Assembly: GCA_934096805.1 (NCBI GenBank)
Contig: CAKOMW010000002.1
Span: 62,001 to 126,000 of the forward strand
Length of the DNA: 64,000 bases
Origin: an uncultured Bacilli bacterium
GTDB taxonomy: Bacteria > Bacillota_I > Bacilli_A > RF39 > UBA660
Reading direction: 5' to 3'
In this document: positions 29,447-37,368 of the stretch, piece by piece
Numbering within the stretch: position 1 is the first letter of the stretch
Layout: every line of letters starts with the position of its first letter
Translations under genes and position numbers: made by a program
Notes under the pieces: model-generated
The model's database searches: none
Told to the model about the DNA's origin: nothing
What the model saw: only the letters and a program-made list of their open reading frames with translations

Positions 29447-30298
29447 ATGAATAACAAATTAAAAACAATATCTAATCTTTTTGAAGATAAACAAATAAGG
29501 AGTGTATGGAATAGTGAACAAGAAGACTATTATTTCAGTGTAGTTGATGTTATTAGGGCATTGACAGATAATGATTATCAAACGTCTAGAAATTATTGGA
29601 AATGGCTTAAAAATAAGTTAAATAATGAAGGAAGTGAACTGGTTAGTAATACTAACCAGTTGAAAATGAAAGCACAAGACGGTAAATTAAGAATGACTGA
29701 TACTTTAGATACTAAAGGAATACTTAGATTAATTGAATCAGTACCTAGTCCTAAAGCAGAACCATTTAAAATGTGGTTAGCCTCTCTTGGAAAAGAGAGA
29801 ATAGATGAAGTATACGATCCAGAGATTGCTATTAACAGAGCTGTTTCTTATTATAGAAACAAGGGTTATAGTGATGAATGGATAAAAGCAAGATTATCTG
29901 GCATTGTAGATAGATTTAAATTAACAGATATATGGAAAGATGGAGGAATAGATAAACCTATTGAATATGCACTGCTTACTAATGAAATATATAAAAGTTG
30001 GTCTGGTATGAAAGCAAGTGAATATAAAGAATATAAAGGTCTTAGAAAAGAATCTTTAAGAGATAATATGACTGATATAGAATTAGTTCTTACTACTTTG
30101 GGAGAAATAACTACAAGAGATATAGCAAAAGAAGAACATCCTCAAGGTTTAAAAGAAAATATAAAAGTTGCATCTCGTGGAGGTAGTGTTGCTAAAGGAG
30201 CAAGGGATTTGTATGAAGAACAAACTAAAAAGTCTGCTGTTACAAGTGATAATGCTTTAACTTATCAATATATAGAGCAAAATGATAGGATAGAATAA
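29447..30298 (+). CDS. BRO-N / DinD-like protein, paralogue 3
   Basis: A 283-residue paralogue, nearly identical to paralogue 1 over the C-terminal two thirds but with a different 30-residue patch (NDYQTSRNYWKWLKNKLNN) before the palindrome-coded loop. It is on the plus strand, so with paralogues 1 and 2 it forms long inverted repeats around locus D. It starts at ATG 29447 after AAGGAGGATG. Function as in paralogue 1. Confidence 0.8.
   Translation: MNNKLKTISNLFEDKQIRSVWNSEQEDYYFSVVDVIRALTDNDYQTSRNYWKWLKNKLNNEGSELVSNTNQLKMKAQDGKLRMTDTLDTKGILRLIESVPSPKAEPFKMWLASLGKERIDEVYDPEIAINRAVSYYRNKGYSDEWIKARLSGIVDRFKLTDIWKDGGIDKPIEYALLTNEIYKSWSGMKASEYKEYKGLRKESLRDNMTDIELVLTTLGEITTRDIAKEEHPQGLKENIKVASRGGSVAKGARDLYEEQTKKSAVTSDNALTYQYIEQNDRIE
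29637..29661. repeat. Internal palindrome of BRO-N paralogue 3
   Basis: Perfect 12-base arms AACTGGTTAGTA and TACTAACCAGTT separated by one A, in the codons between SEL and QLKM. Confidence 0.92.
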
Positions 30299-30328
30299 TA
30301 AAAACTGTTTGGTTTTAGAGATTATGTT

Positions 30329-30382
30329 ATTTCCAAAACTTGTCGAAATGTATTAGTTTTGGAAATATTTTTCCAGAACTTG
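30329..30382. promoter_or_regulatory. Inverted and direct repeats upstream of DUF4143 ATPase
   Basis: ATTTCCAAAACT and AGTTTTGGAAAT form a perfect 12-base inverted repeat (30329-30366). TTCCAAAACTTG (30331) recurs as TTCCAGAACTTG (30371). The placement upstream of the ATPase start suggests an operator; the other DUF4143 gene at 52.5 kb also has upstream direct repeats. Confidence 0.5.
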
Positions 30383-30429
30383 ACTTTTTTGTGTGGTTGA
30401 TATATACTTATATTGAGGTGATTACTATT

Positions 30430-31635
30430 ATGATACAGAGGAAAGAATATCTTGAGGAATTAATAAGATGGAAAGATAAGGATTTGATTAAGGTTGTTAC
30501 GGGAATACGTAGATGTGGTAAGTCTACTTTGTTTGAACTTTTTATTGATTATTTAAAGAATAATGGTATAAAGGATGAACAAATAATATATATAAATTTA
30601 GAGGATATTGGTTATGATTTTAAGGATTATAAAGAGTTATATGATTATATAAATAAAGAAATAAATTCTAAAGAAAATTATTATGTATTTTTAGATGAAA
30701 TACAAAATGTTTTTGGTTTTCAAAAGGCTGTTGATAGTTTATATATAAAAAAGAATGTTGATGTATATATTACTGGTTCTAATGCTTATCTTTTATCTGG
30801 AGAACTTGCAACACTATTATCAGGAAGATATGTGGAGATAAAGATGTTACCTTTATCTTTTAAGGAGTATGTAACAGTATTTGATAATAATAATTATCAA
30901 AAATTATTTTTAGATTATATGAAAAATGGTGGAATGCCTGGTAGTATAAGTGTATTAAAAACTAATGCTAATGATATAGATAAGTATTTGGATGGAATAT
31001 TTTCTACTATAGTATATAAGGATATAATGGCTAGGAATAATATATCTGATAAAATGTTGCTTGATGGTGTATTAAAGTTTATATTTGATAGTATTGGAAG
31101 TCCTATATCTACTAAAAAGATAAGTGATACTTTAACTAGTAAAGGTAGAAAAGTTAGTAATCATACGATAGAAAATTATATAACAGCGTTTTTAGAAAGT
31201 TTTTTAATATATAAAGCAGAAAGATTTGATGTTAAAGGTAAGAATCTACTTGTAAGAGATTATAAGTATTATACAGTAGATACTGGTTTGAGGAGTTACT
31301 TTTTGGGTAAAAAAGCGGATAGTGATATGGGACATATATTAGAAAATATAGTTTATCTTGAGTTGCTTAGAAGAGGTTATAAAGTTTATATTGGTAAGGT
31401 TGATGATTTAGAAGTTGATTTTGTAGCAGAAAATAGAAATGGGTTAAAGTATTATCAAGTTGCACTTTCTGTAAGGGATAAAAAGGTTTTAGAAAGAGAG
31501 CTTAAATCATTACAAAAAACAGGAGACCATTATCCTAAGATATTGTTAACTTTAGATATGGACTTAGAAACTGATTATGATGGTATAACTAAAATAAATG
31601 TTGTGGATTGGTTATTGAGGGATAATGATAACTAA
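30430..31635 (+). CDS. AAA-type ATPase with DUF4143 nuclease-like C-terminal domain
   Basis: About 401 residues from ATG 30430 (GAGGTG site upstream; longer upstream extension not favoured). It has a Walker A motif GIRRCGKSTLF, Walker B YVFLDEIQNV, and a sensor-like ITGSNAYLLSGELATLLSGRY. The C-terminal DUF4143 domain has the typical EVDFVAE PD-(D/E)XK-like core (near residue 340). This family is common and often repeated in genomes; its biological role is not established, with defence or regulation suggested. It belongs to the same broad family as the gene at 52539 but is only distantly similar. Confidence 0.88.
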   Translation: MIQRKEYLEELIRWKDKDLIKVVTGIRRCGKSTLFELFIDYLKNNGIKDEQIIYINLEDIGYDFKDYKELYDYINKEINSKENYYVFLDEIQNVFGFQKAVDSLYIKKNVDVYITGSNAYLLSGELATLLSGRYVEIKMLPLSFKEYVTVFDNNNYQKLFLDYMKNGGMPGSISVLKTNANDIDKYLDGIFSTIVYKDIMARNNISDKMLLDGVLKFIFDSIGSPISTKKISDTLTSKGRKVSNHTIENYITAFLESFLIYKAERFDVKGKNLLVRDYKYYTVDTGLRSYFLGKKADSDMGHILENIVYLELLRRGYKVYIGKVDDLEVDFVAENRNGLKYYQVALSVRDKKVLERELKSLQKTGDHYPKILLTLDMDLETDYDGITKINVVDWLLRDNDN

Positions 31636-31642
31636 TAAAGTA

Positions 31643-31671
31643 TGGACTTTTTGCATAGAATATAGTATATT
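31643..31671 (+). promoter_or_regulatory. Promoter of repeat-RNA locus 1
   Basis: TGGACT and TATATT boxes with a 17-base spacer. The spacer and downstream bases (GCATA...ATATAG, TATTATTGCATTT) closely match the promoter at 35474-35502. Confidence 0.65.
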
Positions 31672-31677
31672 ATTATT

Positions 31678-31879
31678 GCATTTAAAATGCTGTAATAAGT
31701 AAATGTTAATCGCTTCTAGGTGGTGCGAGCAATAAATGATCCTAGTCGTGAAATGTTAATCGCTTCCGAGTGGTGCGAGCAATAAGTGATCTCGGTTGTA
31801 AATGTTGGAATGCATTGATATGACTTTTTTCAACTTTTAAAAAACTAAGAAACTCTACGGTTAAAGGTTTCTTTTTTTG
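31678..31879 (+). ncRNA. Repeat-RNA locus 1: two tandem pseudoknot-forming units
   Basis: No ORF. Two 50-base units (31701-31750 and 31751-31800) plus the start of a third. Each has TCGC paired with GCGA, and a second pair that crosses it: CTAGG with CCTAG in unit 1, CCGAG with CTCGG in unit 2. The arrangement a-b-a'-b' is an H-type pseudoknot, and the compensatory change between units supports pairing. A terminator (AAGAAAC/GTTTCTT plus T run) ends the transcript at 31879. The layout resembles type III toxin-antitoxin RNAs (ToxI/CptI-like), but the following gene does not look like a ToxN-type toxin. Confidence 0.65.
31847..31879 (+). terminator. Terminator of repeat-RNA locus 1
   Basis: A 7-base AAGAAAC/GTTTCTT stem and a run of T. 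Confidence 0.75.
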
Positions 31880-32004
31880 TGTATTTATGTTATATTTAAA
31901 TACTTTAAAAGACTTTGTATAATATGGTGTAAATAAATGCAAAATAAATAAAAAAACTTAGGAATTATTCATAAAACTTCATTTTATATATATGAGGTGA
32001 TAAA

Positions 32005-32553
32005 ATGTGTAAAGACACCGTATATATAGATATAACTAATGAATGGTTAAAGCATGTAGATAAAACCAAAAAAAGTGTAAAAGAAGCAAAATATGTAATA
32101 AAAGATGAAAAAACATATTATACGAATAATATCAATAAAATTATTTATACGAATAATATCAATAAAATTATTTATATGAATAATGAGTATAAGAATGGGT
32201 TATGGTATGTTGAATTAATGGGAGGAACATTATTGTATCTTCCTACTATTTCAGAAAATGGAGGGGTCTCATGTGCTGATTACTTGTATATATCAAGTGA
32301 TGGTAAATTAAAGTATTTTCTTGAAGAAAAAGAAACTTTTGGAAAAGGAAAAAATGTTTTTTATCATGCTTTAGAAGACAAGAAAAATCAAAGTAATATA
32401 TTCTTAATAGATTGTACAAAATCAAAATTAACAAATGAAGAAATAAAACAAAGAATTAATGTTGTATTTAAATCAAAAAAAACTTCTTATGTAGAAGTTC
32501 TAATAATTAAGAATTGTAATAGATTATATGGAATATTTAGTAGACAAAAATAA
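32005..32553 (+). CDS. Hypothetical protein, possibly a CdiA-CT-like nuclease-fold domain
   Basis: A 182-residue protein, GAGGTG before ATG 32005. The C-terminal 115 residues (YVELMGGTLLYLP; GGVSCADYLYI; GKLKYFLEEK; VEVLIIKN) resemble the CdiA C-terminal tRNA-nuclease-like domain found at the end of toxins and phage head proteins. The expected acidic/Lys residues (Asp in ADYL, Lys in LKYF) are present. This assignment is by pattern only. A 27-base tandem repeat (32119-32172) duplicates the nine residues YTNNINKII. A separate promoter-like TTAAAT-N16-TATAAT lies upstream. No adjacent immunity gene is recognised. Confidence 0.5.
   Translation: MCKDTVYIDITNEWLKHVDKTKKSVKEAKYVIKDEKTYYTNNINKIIYTNNINKIIYMNNEYKNGLWYVELMGGTLLYLPTISENGGVSCADYLYISSDGKLKYFLEEKETFGKGKNVFYHALEDKKNQSNIFLIDCTKSKLTNEEIKQRINVVFKSKKTSYVEVLIIKNCNRLYGIFSRQK
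32119..32172 (+). repeat. 27-base tandem duplication inside a gene
   Basis: Two in-frame copies of a 27-base unit coding YTNNINKII, followed by a partial third. It lies before the putative nuclease domain and could vary in copy number without a frameshift. Confidence 0.8.
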
Positions 32554-32608
32554 AAAACCAGCCTCTCTGGTTATAGTCAGTGGGACTGGTTTCTTATGTA
32601 CACATTAT
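32554..32608 (+). terminator. Terminator-like hairpin
   Basis: AAACCAG and CTGGTTT arms, with an internal AGCCTCTCTGG segment, follow the stop codon at 32553. The remaining gap to 32750 shows only AT-rich sequence with a possible promoter. Confidence 0.5.
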
Positions 32609-32749
32609 AGCATGCTTACCATAATCTGTCAAATTGAACATGTTCATTATTAGTATATGTGAAAATAATGATATTTATAATTTATTTCATTTTTTTAATT
32701 TCTTGTAAATGTTTTAATTAAGTGATAAAATTATATTGGGTGAGGTTTA

Positions 32750-33052
32750 GTGAAACGCTTTAAGATGATTGATGAAGAGTTTATTTGTAAGAATTGTTCT
32801 AGCTTAGTTAGTCCACTTTTGTATACTGCTAGAGATCATTGTCCTGTTTGTTTATATTCTATTCATGTAGATAATAATCCAGGTGACAGGGCTTGTGATT
32901 GTTTAGGGTTTTTGGTTCCGATTGGTATAGAAAAGTTTCGTGATTCTTATAAGATAATTTATAAGTGTGATAAGTGTGGTATGTTAAAGAAAAATATATG
33001 TGCTAGTGATGATAATATGGATGAGATTATAAGACTTAGTGTTATTTCTTAG
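32750..33052 (+). CDS. RNHCP domain protein
   Basis: A 100-residue protein, probably starting with GTG 32750 after GGGTGAGG. It has two zinc-ribbon-like Cys pairs (CKNC, CPVC; then CDKCGM) and a TARDHCPVCLYSIHVD block that matches the RNHCP family, with Asp in place of Asn in the name motif. The family is small, widely spread in Firmicutes and without a known function. It is followed directly by a membrane-anchored protein. Confidence 0.8.
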   Translation: MKRFKMIDEEFICKNCSSLVSPLLYTARDHCPVCLYSIHVDNNPGDRACDCLGFLVPIGIEKFRDSYKIIYKCDKCGMLKKNICASDDNMDEIIRLSVIS

Positions 33053-33061
33053 GTGGTATTT

Positions 33062-34255
33062 ATGAAAAAAGTAGTTAAGAGTGTTATTTTATTATTTTTT
33101 ATATTTTTATTGTTTCAATTAATAGTGTTTATTTTTAAGAAGGAACATGATGTTTCTTATGATTTGTCTTTTAATGATATGAATTATAAGATACATGAAG
33201 TTTTTAAGAATAAAAGGTATAATTTTGAAGTAAAAGTTGATGATAGTTATTTTGTTTTTGATACTGATAATAATTATCATAAAAAGAAGAAAGTTATTGA
33301 TAAGTTATATTATTATGAGGATGATGATACTAAGTGTATTTATGCTCCTTTAGAAGACTCTGATATTGTTTGTTTAGAGAATGGGGTTTTGAAGTCTAGT
33401 TATGCTTCTTCTTCTAATTCTTTTATTAAGGAATTAAAGAAACTTGGTTATTCTAATCCTAATTGGGATAGTAAAGATAAAGATCAAGTTATAAAAAAGA
33501 TTGATCAAGTTTCTGTTAATACTAATAATATTGATGATGATACTTATATTTATTTATGGAAGTATAATGGTTTCTTTTCTATAAATAATGAATCATTAGA
33601 GAAGTTAAATGTTTTTTCTAATGATACTTATGTAAATAATCTTGGGATTATGGTAGATAAATATTATTTAGTTCCTAATTATGATGAAAAGCATGATTTT
33701 AAAACTATGTATGTTTATAATATGACTAATAATAAAAAGAAAGAGATAAAGTTTAAGAAGAAGGTTTCTTATGATTCATATATAAATGGAGCAGTTGATG
33801 ATAAGGTTTATTTATTCGATAGGAATAATTTAATTCAATATGAGATAGATGCTAAGAAGAGAAAGGTTTCTATTGTTGGGGATGTTAAGTCTGGGGGACT
33901 TGTTTATTCTAATGGTGAATTTAAAAGTATAAATATTTATGAGTTTAGGAAAAGTGATATTCTTTATAAGAATGATTATTCTTCTTTGATTGGGGATTCT
34001 TCTTATAGTAATAAAATTTTTGATAATTATTATTATTTGAAGAATGGAAGTTTTTATAAGTATAATAGTGTTTTTGAGGTTGATGTTTTACTTTTTAAAG
34101 CTGATAGTATAAGTAATGTATCAATGGCTAATGATGATGTTTATTTTATATCTGATAATAAATTATATTTATATGATGGAACAGTAAAAGAGGTTCTTTC
34201 TTATGATGAGTTGTCTTTTAATAGTGTTAATAGGTATGCTGTTTATAAAAAATAA
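33062..34255 (+). CDS. Membrane-anchored hypothetical protein (possible propeller fold)
   Basis: A 397-residue protein starting at ATG 33062, with AGGTGG overlapping the RNHCP stop. It has one N-terminal membrane segment (about residues 4-24), then an extracellular region rich in Tyr, Asn and Asp with recurring short strands (YNMTNNKKKEIKF; VYLFDRNNLIQYEID; DNKLYLYDGTVKEVLSYDE). These suggest a beta-propeller-like repeat protein. No catalytic residues are recognised. It is probably co-transcribed with the RNHCP gene. Confidence 0.6.
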   Translation: MKKVVKSVILLFFIFLLFQLIVFIFKKEHDVSYDLSFNDMNYKIHEVFKNKRYNFEVKVDDSYFVFDTDNNYHKKKKVIDKLYYYEDDDTKCIYAPLEDSDIVCLENGVLKSSYASSSNSFIKELKKLGYSNPNWDSKDKDQVIKKIDQVSVNTNNIDDDTYIYLWKYNGFFSINNESLEKLNVFSNDTYVNNLGIMVDKYYLVPNYDEKHDFKTMYVYNMTNNKKKEIKFKKKVSYDSYINGAVDDKVYLFDRNNLIQYEIDAKKRKVSIVGDVKSGGLVYSNGEFKSINIYEFRKSDILYKNDYSSLIGDSSYSNKIFDNYYYLKNGSFYKYNSVFEVDVLLFKADSISNVSMANDDVYFISDNKLYLYDGTVKEVLSYDELSFNSVNRYAVYKK

Positions 34256-34273
34256 TTGGAAAGGAGGGATAGA

Positions 34274-34414
34274 ATGCCAGTTAGAGATGAAAATATGAAA
34301 GTAAGAGATATTGATGCAACTTTACAAAGACTTAATGAAGAAATAGGATTGGTTCTTAATGTTAATGATAAGGAAGAATCTGATGATAAAGAAGAGGAAG
34401 ATGAAGAGGAGTAA
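34274..34414 (+). CDS. Small acidic protein, copy 1
   Basis: A 46-residue ORF (begins MPVRDENMKVRDIDATLQRL, ends in a run of Glu/Asp) after GGAGGG. An identical coding sequence is repeated at 34802-34942. There is no recognised family. The acidic tail and the strong ribosome site argue that it is real. Confidence 0.6.
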   Translation: MPVRDENMKVRDIDATLQRLNEEIGLVLNVNDKEESDDKEEEDEEE

Positions 34415-34801
34415 TGCTCTTTTTTCTTTTTAGTACTAACTTATGTATTGTTTCATATGCTTAACTTAGATGTTATACGGGAAATTATAATAGTAGTTAA
34501 GATTAAATTTAAAGAGGATGATTGAGTCTATGAACAATAAAGTTATGACAAATATGAATGTAAAAGGAAATTTAATCAATGTGATGAGAGTTAATAATGT
34601 TCATTTGATTTTTATTCATTGTAGGAAGAAATTTTTAATGAAGATTTTAAACTAGCGAAATCTCGCGAGTTTAAAAATGCTGTTGCGAATAATTGTTTTT
34701 CAGCAGTTGCTAAAAAATAGTTGAAATAGCTATATAACTCTACTATATTATAAAAAACTTTTTAAAACTGAAAATATTTCATATATAATTTGAGAAGTAT
34801 A
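34415..34801. other. Duplicated flank and gene relics between the two small-protein copies
   Basis: The first 65 bases repeat the leader of the LysM gene, but its start reads TTATACGG where the intact copy has TTATATGG, so the ATG is lost. A 41-codon ORF (34530-34655) and an overlapping open stretch ending at 34720 (FNEDFKLAKSREF...FSAVAKK) look like remains of a larger gene. The stem TTTAAACT/AGTTTAAA with GCGA/TCGC lies at 34644-34673. Nothing else is seen. Confidence 0.5.
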
Positions 34802-34942
34802 ATGCCAGTTAGAGATGAAAATATGAAAGTAAGAGATATTGATGCAACTTTACAAAGACTTAATGAAGAAATAGGATTGGTTCTTAATGTTAATGATAAG
34901 GAAGAATCTGATGATAAAGAAGAGGAAGATGAAGAGGAGTAA
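34802..34942 (+). CDS. Small acidic protein, copy 2
   Basis: Identical in coding sequence to 34274-34414. It lacks the strong ribosome site of copy 1 (the bases before it are GAGAAGTATA), so it may be poorly translated. It is followed by the leader of the intact LysM gene. Confidence 0.55.
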   Translation: MPVRDENMKVRDIDATLQRLNEEIGLVLNVNDKEESDDKEEEDEEE

Positions 34943-35004
34943 TACTCTTTTTTCTTTTTAGTACTAACTTATGTATTGTTTCATATACTTAACTGAGGTG
35001 TTAT

Positions 35005-35454
35005 ATGGAAGATTATACTGTTAAAAATAATGATACAATATTTTCTATAGCTAGTGCATTTGGAATACCTGCGATTGAGATAATAAGGGCTAATAATTTA
35101 AAGGAACCTTATAATATAAAAACAGGTCAAGTACTTAGTATACCAGTTGGTACTTATAATATTTATGATTATTATGTTGTAAAAAGTGGTGATACTTTGT
35201 ATAGTATTGCGAATAATTCTGGAGTTTCGGTAGATATAATTACTGCGATTAATGGTTTGGAGGAGAATGAATATATTTATAATGGGCAGACTTTGTTAAT
35301 TCCTAAAAAGGATGTGAGGGTTTATATAACAAAAGAAGGAGATACAATTGAAGATGTTTCAGATTATTTCAAGGTTGGTGTATTAGATTTGATTTATAGT
35401 AATAATAATATTTTTTTATTACCGGAGCAGTTAATAGTTTATAGAAAAGTTTAA
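35005..35454 (+). CDS. LysM repeat protein
   Basis: A 149-residue protein made of three LysM domains (YTVKNNDTIFSIASAFGI, YYVVKSGDTLYSIANNSGV, and a weaker third, YITKEGDTIEDVSDYFKV). LysM binds N-acetylglucosamine-containing glycans such as peptidoglycan. There is no signal peptide or catalytic domain, which is typical of small spore-associated LysM proteins (for example SafA/YaaH-like parts), though that is inference. GAGGTG precedes the ATG. Confidence 0.85.
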   Translation: MEDYTVKNNDTIFSIASAFGIPAIEIIRANNLKEPYNIKTGQVLSIPVGTYNIYDYYVVKSGDTLYSIANNSGVSVDIITAINGLEENEYIYNGQTLLIPKKDVRVYITKEGDTIEDVSDYFKVGVLDLIYSNNNIFLLPEQLIVYRKV

Positions 35455-35473
35455 ATATCTGGCTAGATTATTA

Positions 35474-35502
35474 TTGACTTTTAGCATAATATATAGTATA
35501 TT
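35474..35502 (+). promoter_or_regulatory. Promoter of repeat-RNA locus 2
   Basis: TTGACT and TATATT boxes 17 bases apart, nearly the same as locus 1 including the spacer. Confidence 0.7.
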
Positions 35503-35508
35503 ATTATT

Positions 35509-35798
35509 GCATTTGAGATAGTGCATTAATAAGAAAATGTTTCTCGCTTACGGGTGGTGCGGGTTATAAATGATCCCGATTGACAATGTTTCTCGCTTAC
35601 GGGTGGTGCGAGTTATAAATGATCCCGAAAGAAAATGTTTAATTAAATTATATAGGGTAGGAACTATCCAAGTTTATGTCTCTTTACATTAATAATGATA
35701 TTATTAAATGGAGAAAATTCTAATAGTGATGTTAGAAGCACGCGGTTTTAAATTGTGTGAGGTTCACAACTTCTATCTATTGATAGAGTTTTCTTTTT
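35509..35798 (+). ncRNA. Repeat-RNA locus 2: two tandem pseudoknot-forming units with structured tail
   Basis: No ORF. Two 49-base units (from 35536 and 35585) with the start of a third at 35634. In each, CTCGC/GCGAG (one arm weaker in unit 1) is crossed by CGGG/CCCG. The CGGG/CCCG helix replaces CTAGG/CCTAG and CCGAG/CTCGG of locus 1, while the GGTGGTGCG and ATAAATGATC segments are kept. A tail with a GGGTAG/CTATCC hairpin leads to a terminator at 35768-35798. It lies between the LysM gene and der with no toxin-like gene. This gap, 35455-35981, holds nothing else recognisable. Confidence 0.65.
35768..35798 (+). terminator. Terminator of repeat-RNA locus 2
   Basis: A CTATC/GATAG stem extended by AACT/AGTT, followed by TTTTC TTTTT. 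Confidence 0.7.
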
Positions 35799-35981
35799 AT
35801 TTATGTTTTAATTGGTAGTTTGAAATAAATTGATATGTAATAGTACTCATTAGGTTATTTGTACAAAGTGTATGTTTATAAAAAATTATCATATGATGTA
35901 TAGAAAAGTTTAAAAATCTGGATAAGGCTGGATTTTTTCTTTTTTTTTTGGTATAATTTTAAGCAATTGAGAGGTGATATT

Positions 35982-37292
35982 ATGATGCCTACAGTGTGTA
36001 TAGTAGGGAGACCTAATGTTGGAAAGTCCACTTTGTTTAATAAATTAGTTGGTAAGAAGATATCTATTATTGAGGATACGCCTGGTGTTACGAGGGATCG
36101 TATTTATGGTGAAGTTAGTTATCGTGGGTATAATTTTAATTTGATTGATACGGGTGGTATTGATGTTTCTAAAGAACTTTTTAATGACGAAATAAAGGTT
36201 CAGGTACAAATAGGACTTCTTGAAGCCGATAAGATTATTTTTGTTGTTGATGCAAAAGAAGGAATTACATCGAATGATTTAGAGGTTAGAGATTTGCTTA
36301 GAAAATCTGGTAAGGAAGTAATTGTTGCTATTAACAAGGTTGATAATAAAGAAGCTGAGAAACATTTGTATGACTTTTATGAACTCGGTTTTGATAGTTA
36401 TATTGAAATAAGTGGTGAACATAATAGAGGAATTGCTGATTTGTTGGATGAAATAGTAATTGATTTTGAAAAGAAAGAAAATAAAGATAAAGATATAACT
36501 AAAATATGTGTTATAGGAAGACCTAATGTTGGAAAGAGTAGTTTGGTTAATGCTTTATTGAATGAAGAAAGAGTAATTGTTTCTGATGTTGCTGGAACGA
36601 CTAGAGATGCTATTGATATAGATTTCAAATATGAAAAAGAGGATTATGTTTTAATCGATACAGCTGGTATGAGGAAGAAAGGTAAAGTGTTTGAGGCTAT
36701 TGAAAAGTATAGTTTGCTTAGAAGTATGAGAGCTATTGACAGAAGTGATATTTGTCTTTTGGTAATTAATAGAGAAGAGGGTATTATTGAACATGATAAA
36801 CATATCGCGTCATATGCTATAGAAAAGGGTAAAGGAATAATTATTGTTGTAAATAAATGGGATACTGTTATAGAAAAGGATAAGGATATTAAGAATTTTA
36901 CTAAAGAAATTCGTGAGGAGTTTAAGTTTATTTCTTATGCTCCGATAGTATTTCTGTCTGCTTTGACTAAGAAAAGAATTCATACTTTGATGCCTGAGGT
37001 AAAAAGAGTAAAGGAAAGTATTATAAGAGAAATAAAGACTAGTACTCTTAATAATGTGATAGCGGATGCTTATCAACTTAATCCTGCTCCTTCTTATAAA
37101 GGGAAAAGACTTAAGATTTATTATGTTTGTCAAACTGGTGTAAAGCCACCAAAGTTTACATTTAATGTTAATGATAAGGGATTGGTTCATTTTTCTTATG
37201 AAAGATACTTGGAAAATAAGATAAGAGAAAGTTTCGATTTTTCAGGTACTCCGATAGAAATACAGTTTAAAAATAAAAATGATATTCTATAA
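35982..37292 (+). CDS. der: Ribosome-associated GTPase Der (EngA)
   Basis: About 436 residues with two tandem GTPase domains and a C-terminal KH-like domain, a layout unique to Der, needed for 50S subunit maturation. P-loops are GRPNVGKST (start) and GRPNVGKSS (near 180); DTAGM and NKWD are in the second domain, DTGG and NKVD in the first. The start is ATG 35982 or 35985 behind GAGAGGTGAT; the TTG at 35967 overlaps that site. It has the usual length and shows no oddities. Confidence 0.96.
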   Translation: MMPTVCIVGRPNVGKSTLFNKLVGKKISIIEDTPGVTRDRIYGEVSYRGYNFNLIDTGGIDVSKELFNDEIKVQVQIGLLEADKIIFVVDAKEGITSNDLEVRDLLRKSGKEVIVAINKVDNKEAEKHLYDFYELGFDSYIEISGEHNRGIADLLDEIVIDFEKKENKDKDITKICVIGRPNVGKSSLVNALLNEERVIVSDVAGTTRDAIDIDFKYEKEDYVLIDTAGMRKKGKVFEAIEKYSLLRSMRAIDRSDICLLVINREEGIIEHDKHIASYAIEKGKGIIIVVNKWDTVIEKDKDIKNFTKEIREEFKFISYAPIVFLSALTKKRIHTLMPEVKRVKESIIREIKTSTLNNVIADAYQLNPAPSYKGKRLKIYYVCQTGVKPPKFTFNVNDKGLVHFSYERYLENKIRESFDFSGTPIEIQFKNKNDIL

Positions 37293-37368
37293 AAATGATT
37301 AAAAAGCACAGAAAATAATAGCAAAAAAAATCTCTCTACATAAATTATATTAGTAGGGAGGTTTTATT

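Noticed and set aside
24235..30298. Prophage region
   Set aside because: BRO-N genes are typical of phages, but no integrase, capsid, terminase or lysis genes are seen nearby.
31701..31800. Possible CRISPR array (regular 50-base repeats)
   Set aside because: There are no unique spacers between constant repeats; the units are contiguous, and their differences are compensatory pairs, pointing to structured RNA. No cas genes are present.
32005..32553. ToxN/CptN-type toxin for the RNA array
   Set aside because: The protein lacks the N-terminal ToxN/AbiQ pattern and looks more like a CdiA-CT nuclease; it also has its own promoter.
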